This document shows positions 50,991 to 60,930 of a stretch of 64,000 bases of DNA, piece after piece. Source of the DNA: Gymnorhina tibicen (Eukaryota > Chordata > Aves > Passeriformes > Artamidae). The position numbers and the translations under genes were made by a program. Every line of letters begins with the position of its first letter. The first letter of the stretch is position 1. The stretch spans positions 407,967-471,966 of the forward strand of contig VXAZ01008140.1 in assembly GCA_013399875.1 (NCBI GenBank), read 5' to 3'. Under the pieces are notes generated by a model, which searched no databases, was not told where the DNA came from, and saw only the letters and a program-made list of their open reading frames with translations.

Positions 50991-51129
50991 GACGAAGGAA
51001 TGAAAGCAGAAATATTTAGGTTACGTAAGAAACTGTCTGAGCAAGAGAAGAAGTTGCACAGCACAGTGAAACGCCTGCACTCCACAAACCAGCTGAAGGA
51101 AAACATGGAGAAAGTCATCATTGACCAGC
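50991..51129 (+). CDS. CDK5RAP2: CDK5RAP2 exon w25 (139 nt, CM2-type coiled coil)
   Basis: The acceptor is TTCTCTCAATTTAG and the donor GTGAGT. Phase 0 in, 1 out. It encodes MKAEIFRLRKKLSEQEKKLH, STVKRLHSTNQLKENMEK and VIIDQ, matching human MKAEVTKLHKKLFEQEKKLQ. It is the first half of the C-terminal coiled coil that docks the protein on pericentrin/AKAP450-type partners. The following 2.9 kb intron shows no recognised repeat. Confidence 0.97.
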
Positions 51130-54071
51130 GTGAGTGTGTGCTTTAATAACGATTCTGATTTTATTTTTGTAGTCTGTGGCTACCTTTAAAATTGGTGTTC
51201 CCTTGTGTGCTCCAGCTGTGACAAACAGGCTTAGGCTGTGCTGAACTGATGGAACCTCATTCCAGTGGATAGAAGTTGCCCAAAGTACAAAAGGCTGTAG
51301 AGAGTATCATGGGAAGCTGTTCATGGTTTTACACAAACCACTGATAATATATCAATCCATGCAGCTGCCACTAATTCCTACTTGGGTTATTCCATTTGGA
51401 ATACTCTTTTTTCTGTTTTACAACAGTTCTGGACAGAGACAAAGTTACTGTTTGTGTAAACATTTTCAGCCAAAGTTTTTGACATTGTCAAAATTGTGAT
51501 TTGCCATGTTTTAATAAACATGGAGCTAGGCTTTTACATTTTCTGAGGTGCTGCCCGGAAAGGTGCTCTGTCAGTGCTCTCCACCAGATTAAGAAGTGCA
51601 GGAGAACAAGCTCAGAATAAGGGAAACAAAAGCTTGCTACGAGTAATTTTTTTTTAAGAAAAATTAGGGCATGCTGTGCCCTAATTATATTTTACCCTTA
51701 GTGGCCCATGTCTAGAAAGTTATCTGGAAACATGAAAACAAGTGGGACATAGGGAGTATCGTAGCTGTGTTAAGCCGGGTGTCTGTTTGAAGAGATCCAT
51801 CTCTGCTGCTTTAGACTTTAATCACTCACCAGAAGAGATCTGAATTGAATTCTCCTCTACCTTCATGCTACAGCAATATGTGTATTGTGGGAGGAGAAGT
51901 TAATTTTCTTCTGTAAAAAAAAATTTTCAAAAAATCTATTCTTACCTTCTGTGAAGTGGTGGGACTGAATGGCTCACTAGTCTTTGCTGGAGTGGCACTT
52001 GTGTTATCAGTAATTAATCTAGACTGGAAATTTTTTCATACCATACAAAGTTCTAAAAATATCCATAGTATTATATGTTACTCAAGTCAGGTAAATGCAA
52101 TGTAGAGTGATAAATGTTATTTTGCTCCATAGTCTGTAATTTTTATATCTAAGACCCATATATCTTCTGCCTGCAGATTTTTGTTGTTTCAAGCATTTAT
52201 GGGCTGGTGTTTGGCCTCTTCTTTCAAAATTGCTATATTATATGTGTACAAATTACTTGTATTAAATCATAAATTATGTTCTGTTCAGGTTGTAAAGCCA
52301 AATAGCTCAGTTTGGGGTTGTCATGTAAAAATCAAAGCTGTTCTATTACATCTTTCCAAATAATGTCCCTGGGGTAGATTCACTGGTCTAGTTTGTCCAG
52401 TTCCAGTGTCATCTCATACACACTGGGTAATTTCAGAGCTAGGCCGGATATAAATCAACAGAGATTTTACCCTTATTGCCAAAACGTTATCCCTGAGCCA
52501 CCCCACCCACCCACACTTCCCAAAAGCAAACAGTGCCTGTTCCCCTAAATTTGCTCACGTTTTTTCAGGGCATTCAGTCCCCTCTGAATGAGGTGCTGAG
52601 AAACTGAAACCTGCATTTTCTGAAATCTCTGGAATACAAGAGAGCAGCAGTTGTGCCAGCAGTGGCACAGCTTCCAACGTTCTCTTCATGGGCTGAATTT
52701 AATATTTTTGATTTAGAAAAATCTAGTTTTCCAGGTGAAATGAATTCACAGAGCTCTTATGAGCAGTGAGCACTCTGCCACACAAAAAGACCTGGATGTG
52801 ATTTTCTCTAAGTTTCATTGATTATGGGAATGACGGATGTCGAGTTGCCTTTGTCTTAAAAGAGCAATTTCAGAAATGTTTCTAATTTGCATCTGTACAC
52901 AAATTCCTGGCCAAGCATACAGCAAAACTGGGGGATCACCTGAAGCTGCTGGATTTTATCAGGATGCTTGCACTTGGTTTTGAGATTTTTTTTCCCTTCT
53001 CCTTTTGCTAGCAAGAAAGGAAAAGCACTGCAGTAGGTGACCTTGCCTGCCTTCATTCTGCACACATCCTGTTACCTGCCTGCTCCACTGAGGATATTCA
53101 GGTTCCCTCTGTTATTTAGAGGAACATTTCTAAATATAGTTAGAGGCAGAGACTGGAACATTCTTGTGGCTCAGAGTCTTCTGTGTGCTCTCTCTGGCAA
53201 GAGAGCTCATTGCTTATAAACCTCATCTGAACCTCTGAGCGTGGAACAATGCAGTGCCAAATTGCAGTAATCTGCCAAGGGTGTAATTATCTCGTGACAG
53301 CTCTACCCTTGGAGTTGTTGGCTTCTTATTGTTGTAATGAAAAATCTTTATTATGGCTAAATTGTTTATTTTTGAGACCAGAATATCAAATTGGTGCTTG
53401 TGAGTGGTGCATTTTAGCAGTTATGGAGCTGACACTGATTAGAGACTCACATATTTAACCTGGTATTTCTAAATACCACTTCTGTTTGGAAACACCCCCT
53501 CCTCCATTCACAGGTCTCCTGCTGGCCCCACAGAGACGGGCTGGGCTGGATGAATGGAGAAAACCTGGAATCCTTCAGAGCAGGCCACTGGTTTTTGATT
53601 TCCCCATGGCACAGAGAGGTTGCTTTGTCCTTGAACTGCTGGAGGATCTGGCTGACTTCTTTTGCCATGTGTCCTCTTCTCCCCCTCCTAACTGCCCTCC
53701 CCAGCCCAAGCTGGATACGTAAAGGATCAAACTGGAGTTAGACCATGCACCATCTTCCTGTATGACTTAGATGGAGGGAGGCAGGCACTGAGGGTAGCAG
53801 GGGCTTGTGCATATCTGGGGTGGTACATGCAGTGCTGAGCTTTGCCTGTTTCACATGGCAGAAGAACTTCAGAAACGCTTCCAGGATACTGAGGTTTGAA
53901 AAGCAGATTGGCTAGGAGCAGGAAATGACATTCCAGGGATGGCACTGCTCCAGACCTACAGTCCTAAGGCAAGCCTCCTGCTCAGACATTATTTCATATT
54001 TGGTCGTAAGACAAATACAGGGAATTTAGGAAGACTTGCAGTATTCTTTTTAATCTCCTCTTTCTTTCCAG

Positions 54072-54118
54072 TGGTTTTAACACATGATGTTTTGAAGAAG
54101 GCTAGAGGAAACCTGGAA
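54072..54118 (+). CDS. CDK5RAP2: CDK5RAP2 exon w26 (47 nt, end of CM2-type helix)
   Basis: A strong acceptor (CTCTTTCTTTCCAG) and GTAAGT donor bound it. Phase 1 in, 0 out. Together with the last codon of w25 it encodes LVLTHDVLKKARGNLE, matching human LVVTHKILRKARGNLE. If this intron were retained, the protein would end 15 codons later (stop at 54161-54163). Confidence 0.96.
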
Positions 54119-54995
54119 GTAAGTAAAATTTTTGTTTGTATTGAATTCCTTGGTCTATGCTAGTCAGAAATACACAGTGCTGTGACAGGAGTATTTTGCA
54201 GAATTAGCCTGATTTGCTTTAGGTTTGCTACCTAATCAAGTCTGGATGACAGCAGTTTAGTGTGACAAATAGCTTTCTGTGTTTGATGGCTGAATTAAGT
54301 TTTATGACTGACCACATAAACAGCTAAGCCCTCTCCTTCCTGATGCTTTCCCTAGATTTTCATGTCTGTCATCATCTTCCAGCAGTTTATTTCCAGGAGA
54401 TTACAGCCTGATAACCTGCCTGCTTCACAAGTTCACACAGACACCTTTATTTAAAGCTGGAGCCTGTGTTCGTCACTCACTGGTGGTGCTTTTATTTTTT
54501 AACCATAGACCCAACAGGGGAAGCTTTTGGAACCAGCTCTCTGCTGGTGCAGGGTGTTCACTCCCTGTGAGTATTTAAGTAATCACTGCTCAGATTTGAT
54601 TTCTCCTAGAAGGTTCAGACTTTACTCCCAGAAGGATACAATATATTCCCTGACTCCCATTCTTCTCCTCACGCCCATCCACGCTGAATAATTGTACAAT
54701 TCCCAGCCCCTCCTTAAATTTTCCTCTAACCTTTTCTATGCATCCCTTCTCCTTCAACCCCATCAGCATCAACACTTCCCTCTGCAGCTGCTGTGCTGTT
54801 CTCAGCCCTATCTGAGCTAGAAAGTGATGACATAAAACAATCTTTCTGCTTACAGAAGTCTTACCACTTTAATTTGAAGATCTGATGAACACAGAAGCTC
54901 CTCTTTGCACATCCTTGTGCAGCAGGATGGGGTAGGGACAAATTGGGGGCATTGAAGTACTGTACAATAATAATAATTTCTGCTTTTCTAACCAG

Positions 54996-55055
54996 GTTCC
55001 ACCAGCTGAGAATGAAAAATCACCTTTCTACACCAGCAAAAAAAGGATTCTCTGA
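54996..55055 (+). CDS. CDK5RAP2: CDK5RAP2 terminal coding exon w27 with stop
   Basis: The acceptor is TGCTTTTCTAACCAG. In phase 0 it encodes VPPAENEKSPFYTSKKRIL and stops at TGA 55053-55055. Human ends in an unrelated short Gly/Pro/Ser-rich tail at the same point after GNLE, so this terminus is lineage-specific. A different frame is open to 55128 but does not fit the incoming phase. Confidence 0.8.
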   Translation, partial: VPPAENEKSPFYTSKKRIL

Positions 55056-55640
55056 AGGAGAAAGTTCTGCTACCAGAGACTGGTTTTTTGTTGTTTGCTT
55101 TGTGCTGCCTTACTATTTATTGATGTAAAAAGTGTTTGTTCAACTCCTAATGGAATCAGCCTTTGACCCCAAGAAAAAAAAAAAAAAAGGACAAAAAAAG
55201 ATACCTTTTAGTAAATAACTTATTTAACATTTTCTGTAATGTAAAAATTTTACTATTTATTACAGAAGCAAGGTACTGTAGGTATTGAGGAAAAATACAG
55301 ATTTTTTTAAAGTTGGCACATTTGAAATTTTATATTTGTACCTGTCATGTTATAAAACTATGTGTTGTCGTAGTCAAACAGGTCCTGAAAGAATCAAGAA
55401 TGTGATCCACCTTCCACTGTTTCTCTCCTGCTAAAAGATTGTAGGTTAAAAAAAAATACTCTGCCAGTTGTCATTGTTTTGTAGCAATGTGAAAAATGTG
55501 AAATATTTTAAAGCATTTTAACCATTTCTGGAACGTTCCTCTGGATGCTGCCTGATGCTGGGCTTTGTGTTAGGTACTTAGATTGATGCTGTGTCTGAAA
55601 ATGTTACTTAGAATCAGACAATTAAAATGACAAATAATCA
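55056..55640 (+). other. CDK5RAP2: 3' UTR of CDK5RAP2 (inferred end)
   Basis: A/T-rich sequence follows the stop and includes a run of fifteen A at 55174-55188. The end is inferred from the polyadenylation signal near 55621; no AATAAA was seen earlier in this stretch. Confidence 0.6.
55174..55188. repeat. Poly-A run in the 3' UTR
   Basis: Fifteen consecutive A. It could cause internal oligo-dT priming in cDNA data and a false 3' end. Confidence 0.8.
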
Positions 55641-55664
55641 CAAATATGTTTGTGTTATTTTGTT
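55621..55664 (+). terminator. Polyadenylation signal ATTAAA with GT-rich downstream element
   Basis: ATTAAA, the commonest variant signal, lies at 55621-55626. A T/G-rich stretch (ATATGTTTGTGTTATTTTG) follows from about 55644. This spacing fits cleavage near 55640. Confidence 0.55.
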
Positions 55665-56058
55665 TAAAACCTCAGACTTTGGGCATTACTGACCAAAGCA
55701 GCCACATCAGATCATTTATTTCCTGCGTGACACTGGGAAAATAGTTCAGTTTAACGCTAACAAGACCATAATTCGAAGTGATGTTTGGTTACAAAAGCAG
55801 AGTTCGTGGTGCAAGCATGGCTTTATTGAATTGATGTCACACAAAACACAATGGTTTTTTGCCCCTCAAGCTGATGATATATCCCCATTGTACAAGAAAA
55901 TTTGCCCTTGGCATCCAAGCACTGGGGGTGGGAGATCATAATATGGGATTGGGCTTAGACTGGTCCTTGGATTTTGCCCTTTTGTAATGGGCTTCCACAA
56001 AACTCTGAGTTTGTGCTCCTGGAGCTGGGGCTGTTCCCTGCACAGCACATGGAGGCTG

Positions 56059-56447
56059 CAGGGTTGGAAAGGACCTTTAACACTATCCCATTCCACCCCT
56101 GCCATGGGCCCGGACATCTCGCACTGTCCCAGGCTGCTCCAAGCCCCATCGAACCTGGCCTTGGACACTTCCAGGGCTCCAGGGGCAGCCACAGCTTCTC
56201 TGGGCAACCTGTGCCAGGGCCTCTCCCCACCCTCACAGGGAAGAAATTCTTCCTAATATCCAATCTAAACCTCATCTCTCTCAATTTAAAGCCGTTTCCC
56301 CTTGTCCTGTCACTTGAGGCCCTTGTAAATAGTCTCCCTCTTTCCTGCTGGTTCTCTTCCAGTTCTAAAAAAGACCACAATTAGATCATCCCAGAACCTT
56401 CTCTTTTCCAGGCTGAACAGCTCCCAGCCTTTCCTCATAGATGTCAC
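56059..56447 (-). mobile_element. CR1 fragment, minus strand, about 390 bp
   Basis: Inverted CR1: GGGTTGGAAAGGACCTTTAA, CCCTGCCATGGGC, AAGCCCCATCGAACCTGGCC, CTGTGCCAGGGCCTCTCCCC, CCTTGTCCTGTCACTTGAGG and CCAGGCTGAACAGCTCCCAG in order. It is the longest CR1 copy in the window. ORFs over it (up to 141 codons) reflect repeat composition. Confidence 0.9.
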
Positions 56448-59020
56448 AGATAAACCAGTCCTCAGCACTGGGGATGGTCTCGCCCCTTCCTTCCGCACAG
56501 CCACTGTGCACGTGGGTTTCTATTGGAGAAAGCCAACCTAAAGCCCTGCACTTCCAGGGTGCCTTGTTCCATGGTCCCTGCTGTGTCCTGCTGTTAAATT
56601 TCCCAGCACAGGCCTTCTCTGAAGTACACAAATTGATTGAGTGGGGGTCCCACAGCCTTCATGGAAGTGTCATGCTCCGGGAGGTGTTCTGTGCCCTGGA
56701 GAGCCCAACCTGCAGCCCGTCCCTGAGTTTTCTTGGAACTGCCTGTGACACAACTCAGGAGAGGCTCAGCCCGGAGCGGCGCTGCCCTTCGCTGCCAGCA
56801 GGGGGAGCCAGACCCATTCCTGTGGATTCGGGGAAAAGGGGGAAAAGTTAAAAATAAACTCCGCGAATTGGGAAAAGGGGGGGATGTAAGGGAAGAGCGT
56901 GCAGTCAAACTTGTTCTTCAGTCTCTTCACACATTATTGTCCTCACAGCTTACTAAAAACGTCAACTTAATTTTACTAAGTAGCTAAATTATAGACACTC
57001 AGATGTAATCAGAATCCACTATACATTTCAACTTTCAAAATTAATCATCCTACATTTCTGAGTTATAACACCTGAAGGAAACAGCTGTACAGCTATATAT
57101 AGCATTCCCATGACTCTTGGTCTTCTTGCAGCCTTTTATTCCCCCCACACCATCTGCACTTAAAAATAAATAAATAACCAGGTTAAATGTTTCCCTTTCC
57201 TGAGGTGATTTGCCACTTACTTCTTAATGATCCCTGCTGTGCCCTTTCAGAGATCTTCTCCTGACCCCTTTTTTCTTCTGATAGGCTCTAATTGCTGCAC
57301 CCAGTTCACACCTGGGCAGGTCTCACCATTGAGATTGGGTTAACTGGGAGAAAAATATGTAGGATATCACAACCTCTTTAAAAACAGATGATCCTACAAG
57401 ATCAAAGTATTTCATCTTAATGAGAAGTGCCTCTTAAGCACACACAATTTACTGGGCTGGTTTAAAAATAATTAGAAAAAAAAACAGGGAAAAAGCTCAC
57501 CAGATGGTGGCTGAGGAAGACAAAGCTTATGAAGTGTTAAACTTTGTTCCCATTAAACAAAATCAAATTTTCCTTTAAAAATAATTATGAAGGAGAAAAA
57601 TAAGCAGCATAAGCAAATGGAATTATAGGAGGAGCTCATTTGCTTAGTGAGTTGATGCCTGTACTTTTCATTATGTGGGCAAGGTGATTGGAAACATTGC
57701 TGAGAGAGTGGTTCAGGGAGGAGCACTCCGGTGGGAGAGGGGAGACTGCTGTCATTACCTGTGACCTTGAACCTCCTGCTTATTCCCCAGGCTCACAGGC
57801 AGTGAACAGGCTGAAGTCTTTCTCAGAGAGGATGCTAAAGGCCAGCTGAGATTAACAGGGAAAAAAAAAAGGGGGGGTGGGAAAGTTTAAAAACCAAAGA
57901 CAAGGATTTTCCCAGATCTTTAGGCCCTCTACACTATGTGTAGCTGTACAGTAGCACTGGGAAGAGGCAATATATAGTGCCCTGGGGGGAAAGCAGGGCC
58001 TGTGCCTACCACTGAAGACCCACCTCTGCCAATGGGAACAAACAGAAATAATACCCAAAGCTCACAGGTTGCTGTTTGTATTAAGAATAAATCAATGCAA
58101 ATGCATTCAGGCATTTTTAAAAACAAAAATGCAGCAGATCTTGTGGTATTTTAATCTCCACAAAAGCTGCCCATTCTGGTTTTGGGAGGCTTTGCAGGGT
58201 GCTGTCTGCTGGAGTGGAGAGGGGGTGGGCTTCCTAGGGCTGCTGTGGAATCACTGGGAGATTTGGGGAGAGGGCAGAGCCCTCCCCACCTTCCATATGA
58301 AATCATAGAGCAATTTGGGTTAATTTTTCCCATTCCAGCCTGGCCAAAAGAGCTGAGCAGAGGCAAGCATGCCCTCTTGACATTTTGGGTAAACACTCCT
58401 GAACTAAACAAAAAGCAAATCCTGTCACCACTCCCAAATTTGCAAAAATGACAATATGGGAAAAGAAATACAAAAAAAAGAAGTGGCAACACCCTGCAGC
58501 TCTATTGGTACCAAATTCCCAGAGTGCAAACAGCCCAAACCTGACCCCAGTCACTTGTGGATACCGGCTCCTTGGAGCCCAGAGCCTTCCTAGCACAGGC
58601 AGGGGTGGGACTGGGAGAGAGCAGGAACCTGGAGGGAGGTCAGGGCTTTGCTGTGCGTGACATCGAACCACTCCAGTGCCACTAGAGTACCAAGCTGCTC
58701 CTGGTATTAAAACCCCAGCAGCCACTCTTAGGTGGCCGTGCAGGGGGATTTGCACCTCCAGCGCTGGTTCTGCTGCTGGCAGAGGGTTTTGGCCTCTGGA
58801 TATTGGAAACAGCCATGTCACACTGAGGATGCCACTGGCAGGCTGAGACCTGTGGCACCAACCCCACACAGCAGGGCATCCTCACGGCTATAACAACTTG
58901 GAAAGGACCTGCTTGAATAGTACAAACCCCCTCCATACATTTCTCCCTTACCCCCCTTTCCCTTCCTGACCTTGTCCTTGGCTCCTCCGTCCAGTGTTGA
59001 GCCTTCCAGGGGTGATTTTG
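56448..59020. other. Intergenic DNA, no gene recognised
   Basis: It holds CTCF-like motif 1, a perfect 12-bp palindrome AGCTGTACAGCT at 57083-57094 followed by TATATATAG, and A-rich and G-rich runs near 57861. ORFs up to 188 codons (58303-58869, minus) overlap frames on both strands, lack recognisable domains and are probably chance products of GC-richer sequence. Confidence 0.6.
56795..56808 (+). promoter_or_regulatory. CTCF-like motif 1
   Basis: CCAGCAGGGGGAGC matches the CTCF core consensus CCASYAGRKGGCRS at 13 of 14 positions. It is 1.7 kb after the CDK5RAP2 stop. Binding is inferred from sequence only. Confidence 0.5.
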
Positions 59021-59034
59021 CCACTAGATGGCAA
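59021..59034 (+). promoter_or_regulatory. CTCF-like motif 2
   Basis: CCACTAGATGGCAA matches CCASYAGRKGGCRS at 13 of 14 positions and has the same orientation as motif 1. Confidence 0.5.
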
Positions 59035-59760
59035 GAGGAGGTTGTGCTGGCAGGGCTGCGTGGCCGCAGCTCTGGGAGTGTCGTGGGACCCAGGAGTGCA
59101 GAGCCCAGCACGGACCTGCGGCTGCTGCTCTGGATTTGGGCTCCTGCCCAGCTCCTGCCTGCAGGGAACTGAAATAAACCCAAACACTCCCTGCCAGATC
59201 GGGCCTGGGCTCATTAGTGTGAGTGACATGAATAAGATGAGATTTGGAGCCTGAGTTATCACTCAAATGAGAAAAAAATCCCCAACCAAGCTCAGTCTCA
59301 AATTGTGCCCTGCATGGATCGGAGTGATCCACAAGCCATGGGCATTATTGTCAGTGTGAAATTATGAGCAAGTTTAGTGCTTGCTGAAGTTTTGGGGCTG
59401 TCTCTCAACATCCCTGGGGGCAAATTCCTTCCTCTGACCCTTTTCAACAAGTTTGGCCTCCGGACTGAACAGGTTTGGCTTCCAGAGGAGCAGACTCCCA
59501 AGGGTGCCCCATCCACCAAACCCCTCCATACTGCCTGCACAGCCTTGGGTGATGGACCCCTCACCCTCCAGGGTGAAGGAAAAACAAACCAACCGCCATC
59601 CACTCCTAAAATACCATTTTCCTCCACCACAAAGTTTGACTCTGAACCCACAGCTCAGCTCCCGGGTTTCACCGCAGTGCTTGCTCCTGAGGGAAGCTCT
59701 CTGGAAATGGGCAGTGGCTGCTCCCTCTCCTGCAAGGAATGATCTAGGCTTAGTAGTGGC

Positions 59761-59774
59761 ACAGCAGGGGGCAC
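59761..59774 (+). promoter_or_regulatory. CTCF-like motif 3
   Basis: ACAGCAGGGGGCAC matches CCASYAGRKGGCRS at 13 of 14 positions, again on the plus strand. Confidence 0.45.
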
Positions 59775-60591
59775 AGGGAAGGAATGTGGTCACTTACTTT
59801 GGCACCTCTTTGCAGAAAACACCTCTTGCAGGGAGGCCTCATCCTTGTTTTCTCCACGCTGCAAAGCAGCATCTGGCAGCAGTGGGGAAAGCCAAGGCTG
59901 TTGCTGGTCTGGTGATACCAGAGAAACAAGAAGGGTTTTGGTGACCCATTCCCACCTTTCTGTCCCCCTCCTCACCATCCTCCACACATAAAATGACCTC
60001 CCACATACAAAAGCTGTATTTTTATGGCTTCTGTTTCCAGAGAAGTGGCACAAAATCCAGTTTCACACAGCAGCACAGAGCTGCAACACATCCTTGCAAA
60101 CCCAGCACATTGAAAGCGATAAATAAACCAAATAATCCCTTTTCCTACCTCTCTCCATGGGAAGTCACTCCTCTGGTAAGTTCCCAACACCAAGTCCTCG
60201 GACACCTCCACAGGCAGCTTTGGGCTCCCCCCGTTACCCAGGAACTCCAGGACCTGCAGCTGCCCCTGCCCCATCCCCAATCTGCTGCTCCACGCTCTCC
60301 AGCCACATCATCCTTAGCTTTAATTTCTGAATTGACCCCCCAGAGAAAAATCTCTGCATGCCTATTTTTTATGTGTTTATCTTGTCATTTCTTTAGAAAG
60401 ATACTTGTTACAAATATTTTTCCCCTCCTTCCCCCCAGCCCTGCTGGAGGAACCTACTTGGGTAATTTGTTGAGCGGGTTGCTGGGCCATGCATTATGCA
60501 TGAGATGCAATCTTGATTTTTGCACTCCACTGTGTGCATTCTGAAACAGGAACGGCATCGTGCCCGCACACAAAATGAACATTAACAGCTC

Positions 60592-60609
60592 AAAAAAAAA
60601 AAAAAAAAA
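60592..60609. repeat. Poly-A run
   Basis: Eighteen A followed by an A/C-rich stretch in intergenic DNA. No retroposed body was recognised upstream. Confidence 0.8.
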
Positions 60610-60802
60610 CCACCAAAAAAACCAAACCCAGAAAACAGAAAATGCCCATTTACTTAAAGGAAAACAAAAAAACAACCTCCACTTTTTCAAGCTGTTCTTG
60701 CTGGGATTGCTCAGAGCAGTCAAGTTGTTCCTGTGTTTGCTCTGCTGAGGAGTAACCAGGCTCACAGCTGCTTGGTGGGACACAGCAATGATGGTGTTGC
60801 AG

Positions 60803-60930
60803 TATCCAAGGCCTGGTTGGATAGGGCTTGGAGCAACCTAGGCTAGTGGAAGGTGTCCCTGCCCATGGTAGGGGGTGGAATGAGATGATCTTTAAGATCC
60901 CTTCCAGCCCAAATCATTCTGGGATTCTGT
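60803..60930 (+). mobile_element. CR1 3'-end fragment, plus strand
   Basis: TATCCAAGGCCTGGTTGGAT, GGAAGGTGTCCCTGCCCATG, ATGATCTTTAAGATCCCTTC and the terminus CATTCTGGGATTCTGTGAG are a typical CR1 3' end. Confidence 0.9.

Larger units (their letters stand above)
3142..55640 (+). other. CDK5RAP2: CDK5RAP2 gene, 3' part (27 coding exons, stop codon, 3' UTR)
   Basis: CDK5RAP2 is a large coiled-coil scaffold of the pericentriolar material. In the known family it recruits gamma-tubulin ring complexes through an N-terminal CM1 motif, binds EB1 at microtubule tips, and docks on pericentrin/AKAP450 through a C-terminal CM2 region. Loss causes primary microcephaly in humans. What is seen here: 27 exons with consistent phases, totalling 4,608 nt (1,535 codons plus stop), matching human CDK5RAP2 from about residue 370 to its end. 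Diagnostic blocks include YDSLVHSQVRELS, AFEELLQASDVDYY, LTSEIHFLRKQNQ, GRHVLGLIEDYDAL and KKARGNLE. The paralogue PDE4DIP (myomegalin) was considered; block order and C-terminus fit CDK5RAP2 better. CM1 exons are upstream of the window. Introns hold CR1 and other repeats. Exon borders are inferred from GT/AG and phase, without transcript evidence. Confidence 0.95.
59035..60802. other. Intergenic GC-richer DNA, no gene recognised
   Basis: It contains CTCF-like motif 3 and a poly-A run at 60592-60609. Open frames at 59453-59944 and 59993-60544 (plus) overlap comparable minus-strand frames. They show no domains or exon-like borders. Confidence 0.6.

Noticed and set aside
3142..55055. Gene could be the paralogue PDE4DIP (myomegalin)
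   Set aside because: Block order, the YDSLVHSQVRELS and LLMEHLQEIR regions and the LTHDVLKKARGNLE end fit CDK5RAP2 throughout.
55955..56384. ORFs up to 141 codons on both strands
   Set aside because: They mostly coincide with the minus-strand CR1 fragment and follow its composition.
58303..58869. 188-codon minus-strand ORF
   Set aside because: Several frames on both strands are open in this GC-richer block. No domain, splice structure or conserved motif was recognised.
59453..60544. Two plus-strand ORFs of 163 and 183 codons
   Set aside because: They overlap similar minus-strand ORFs and have Pro/Ser-rich random-looking composition. A lncRNA or short exon cannot be excluded without transcripts.
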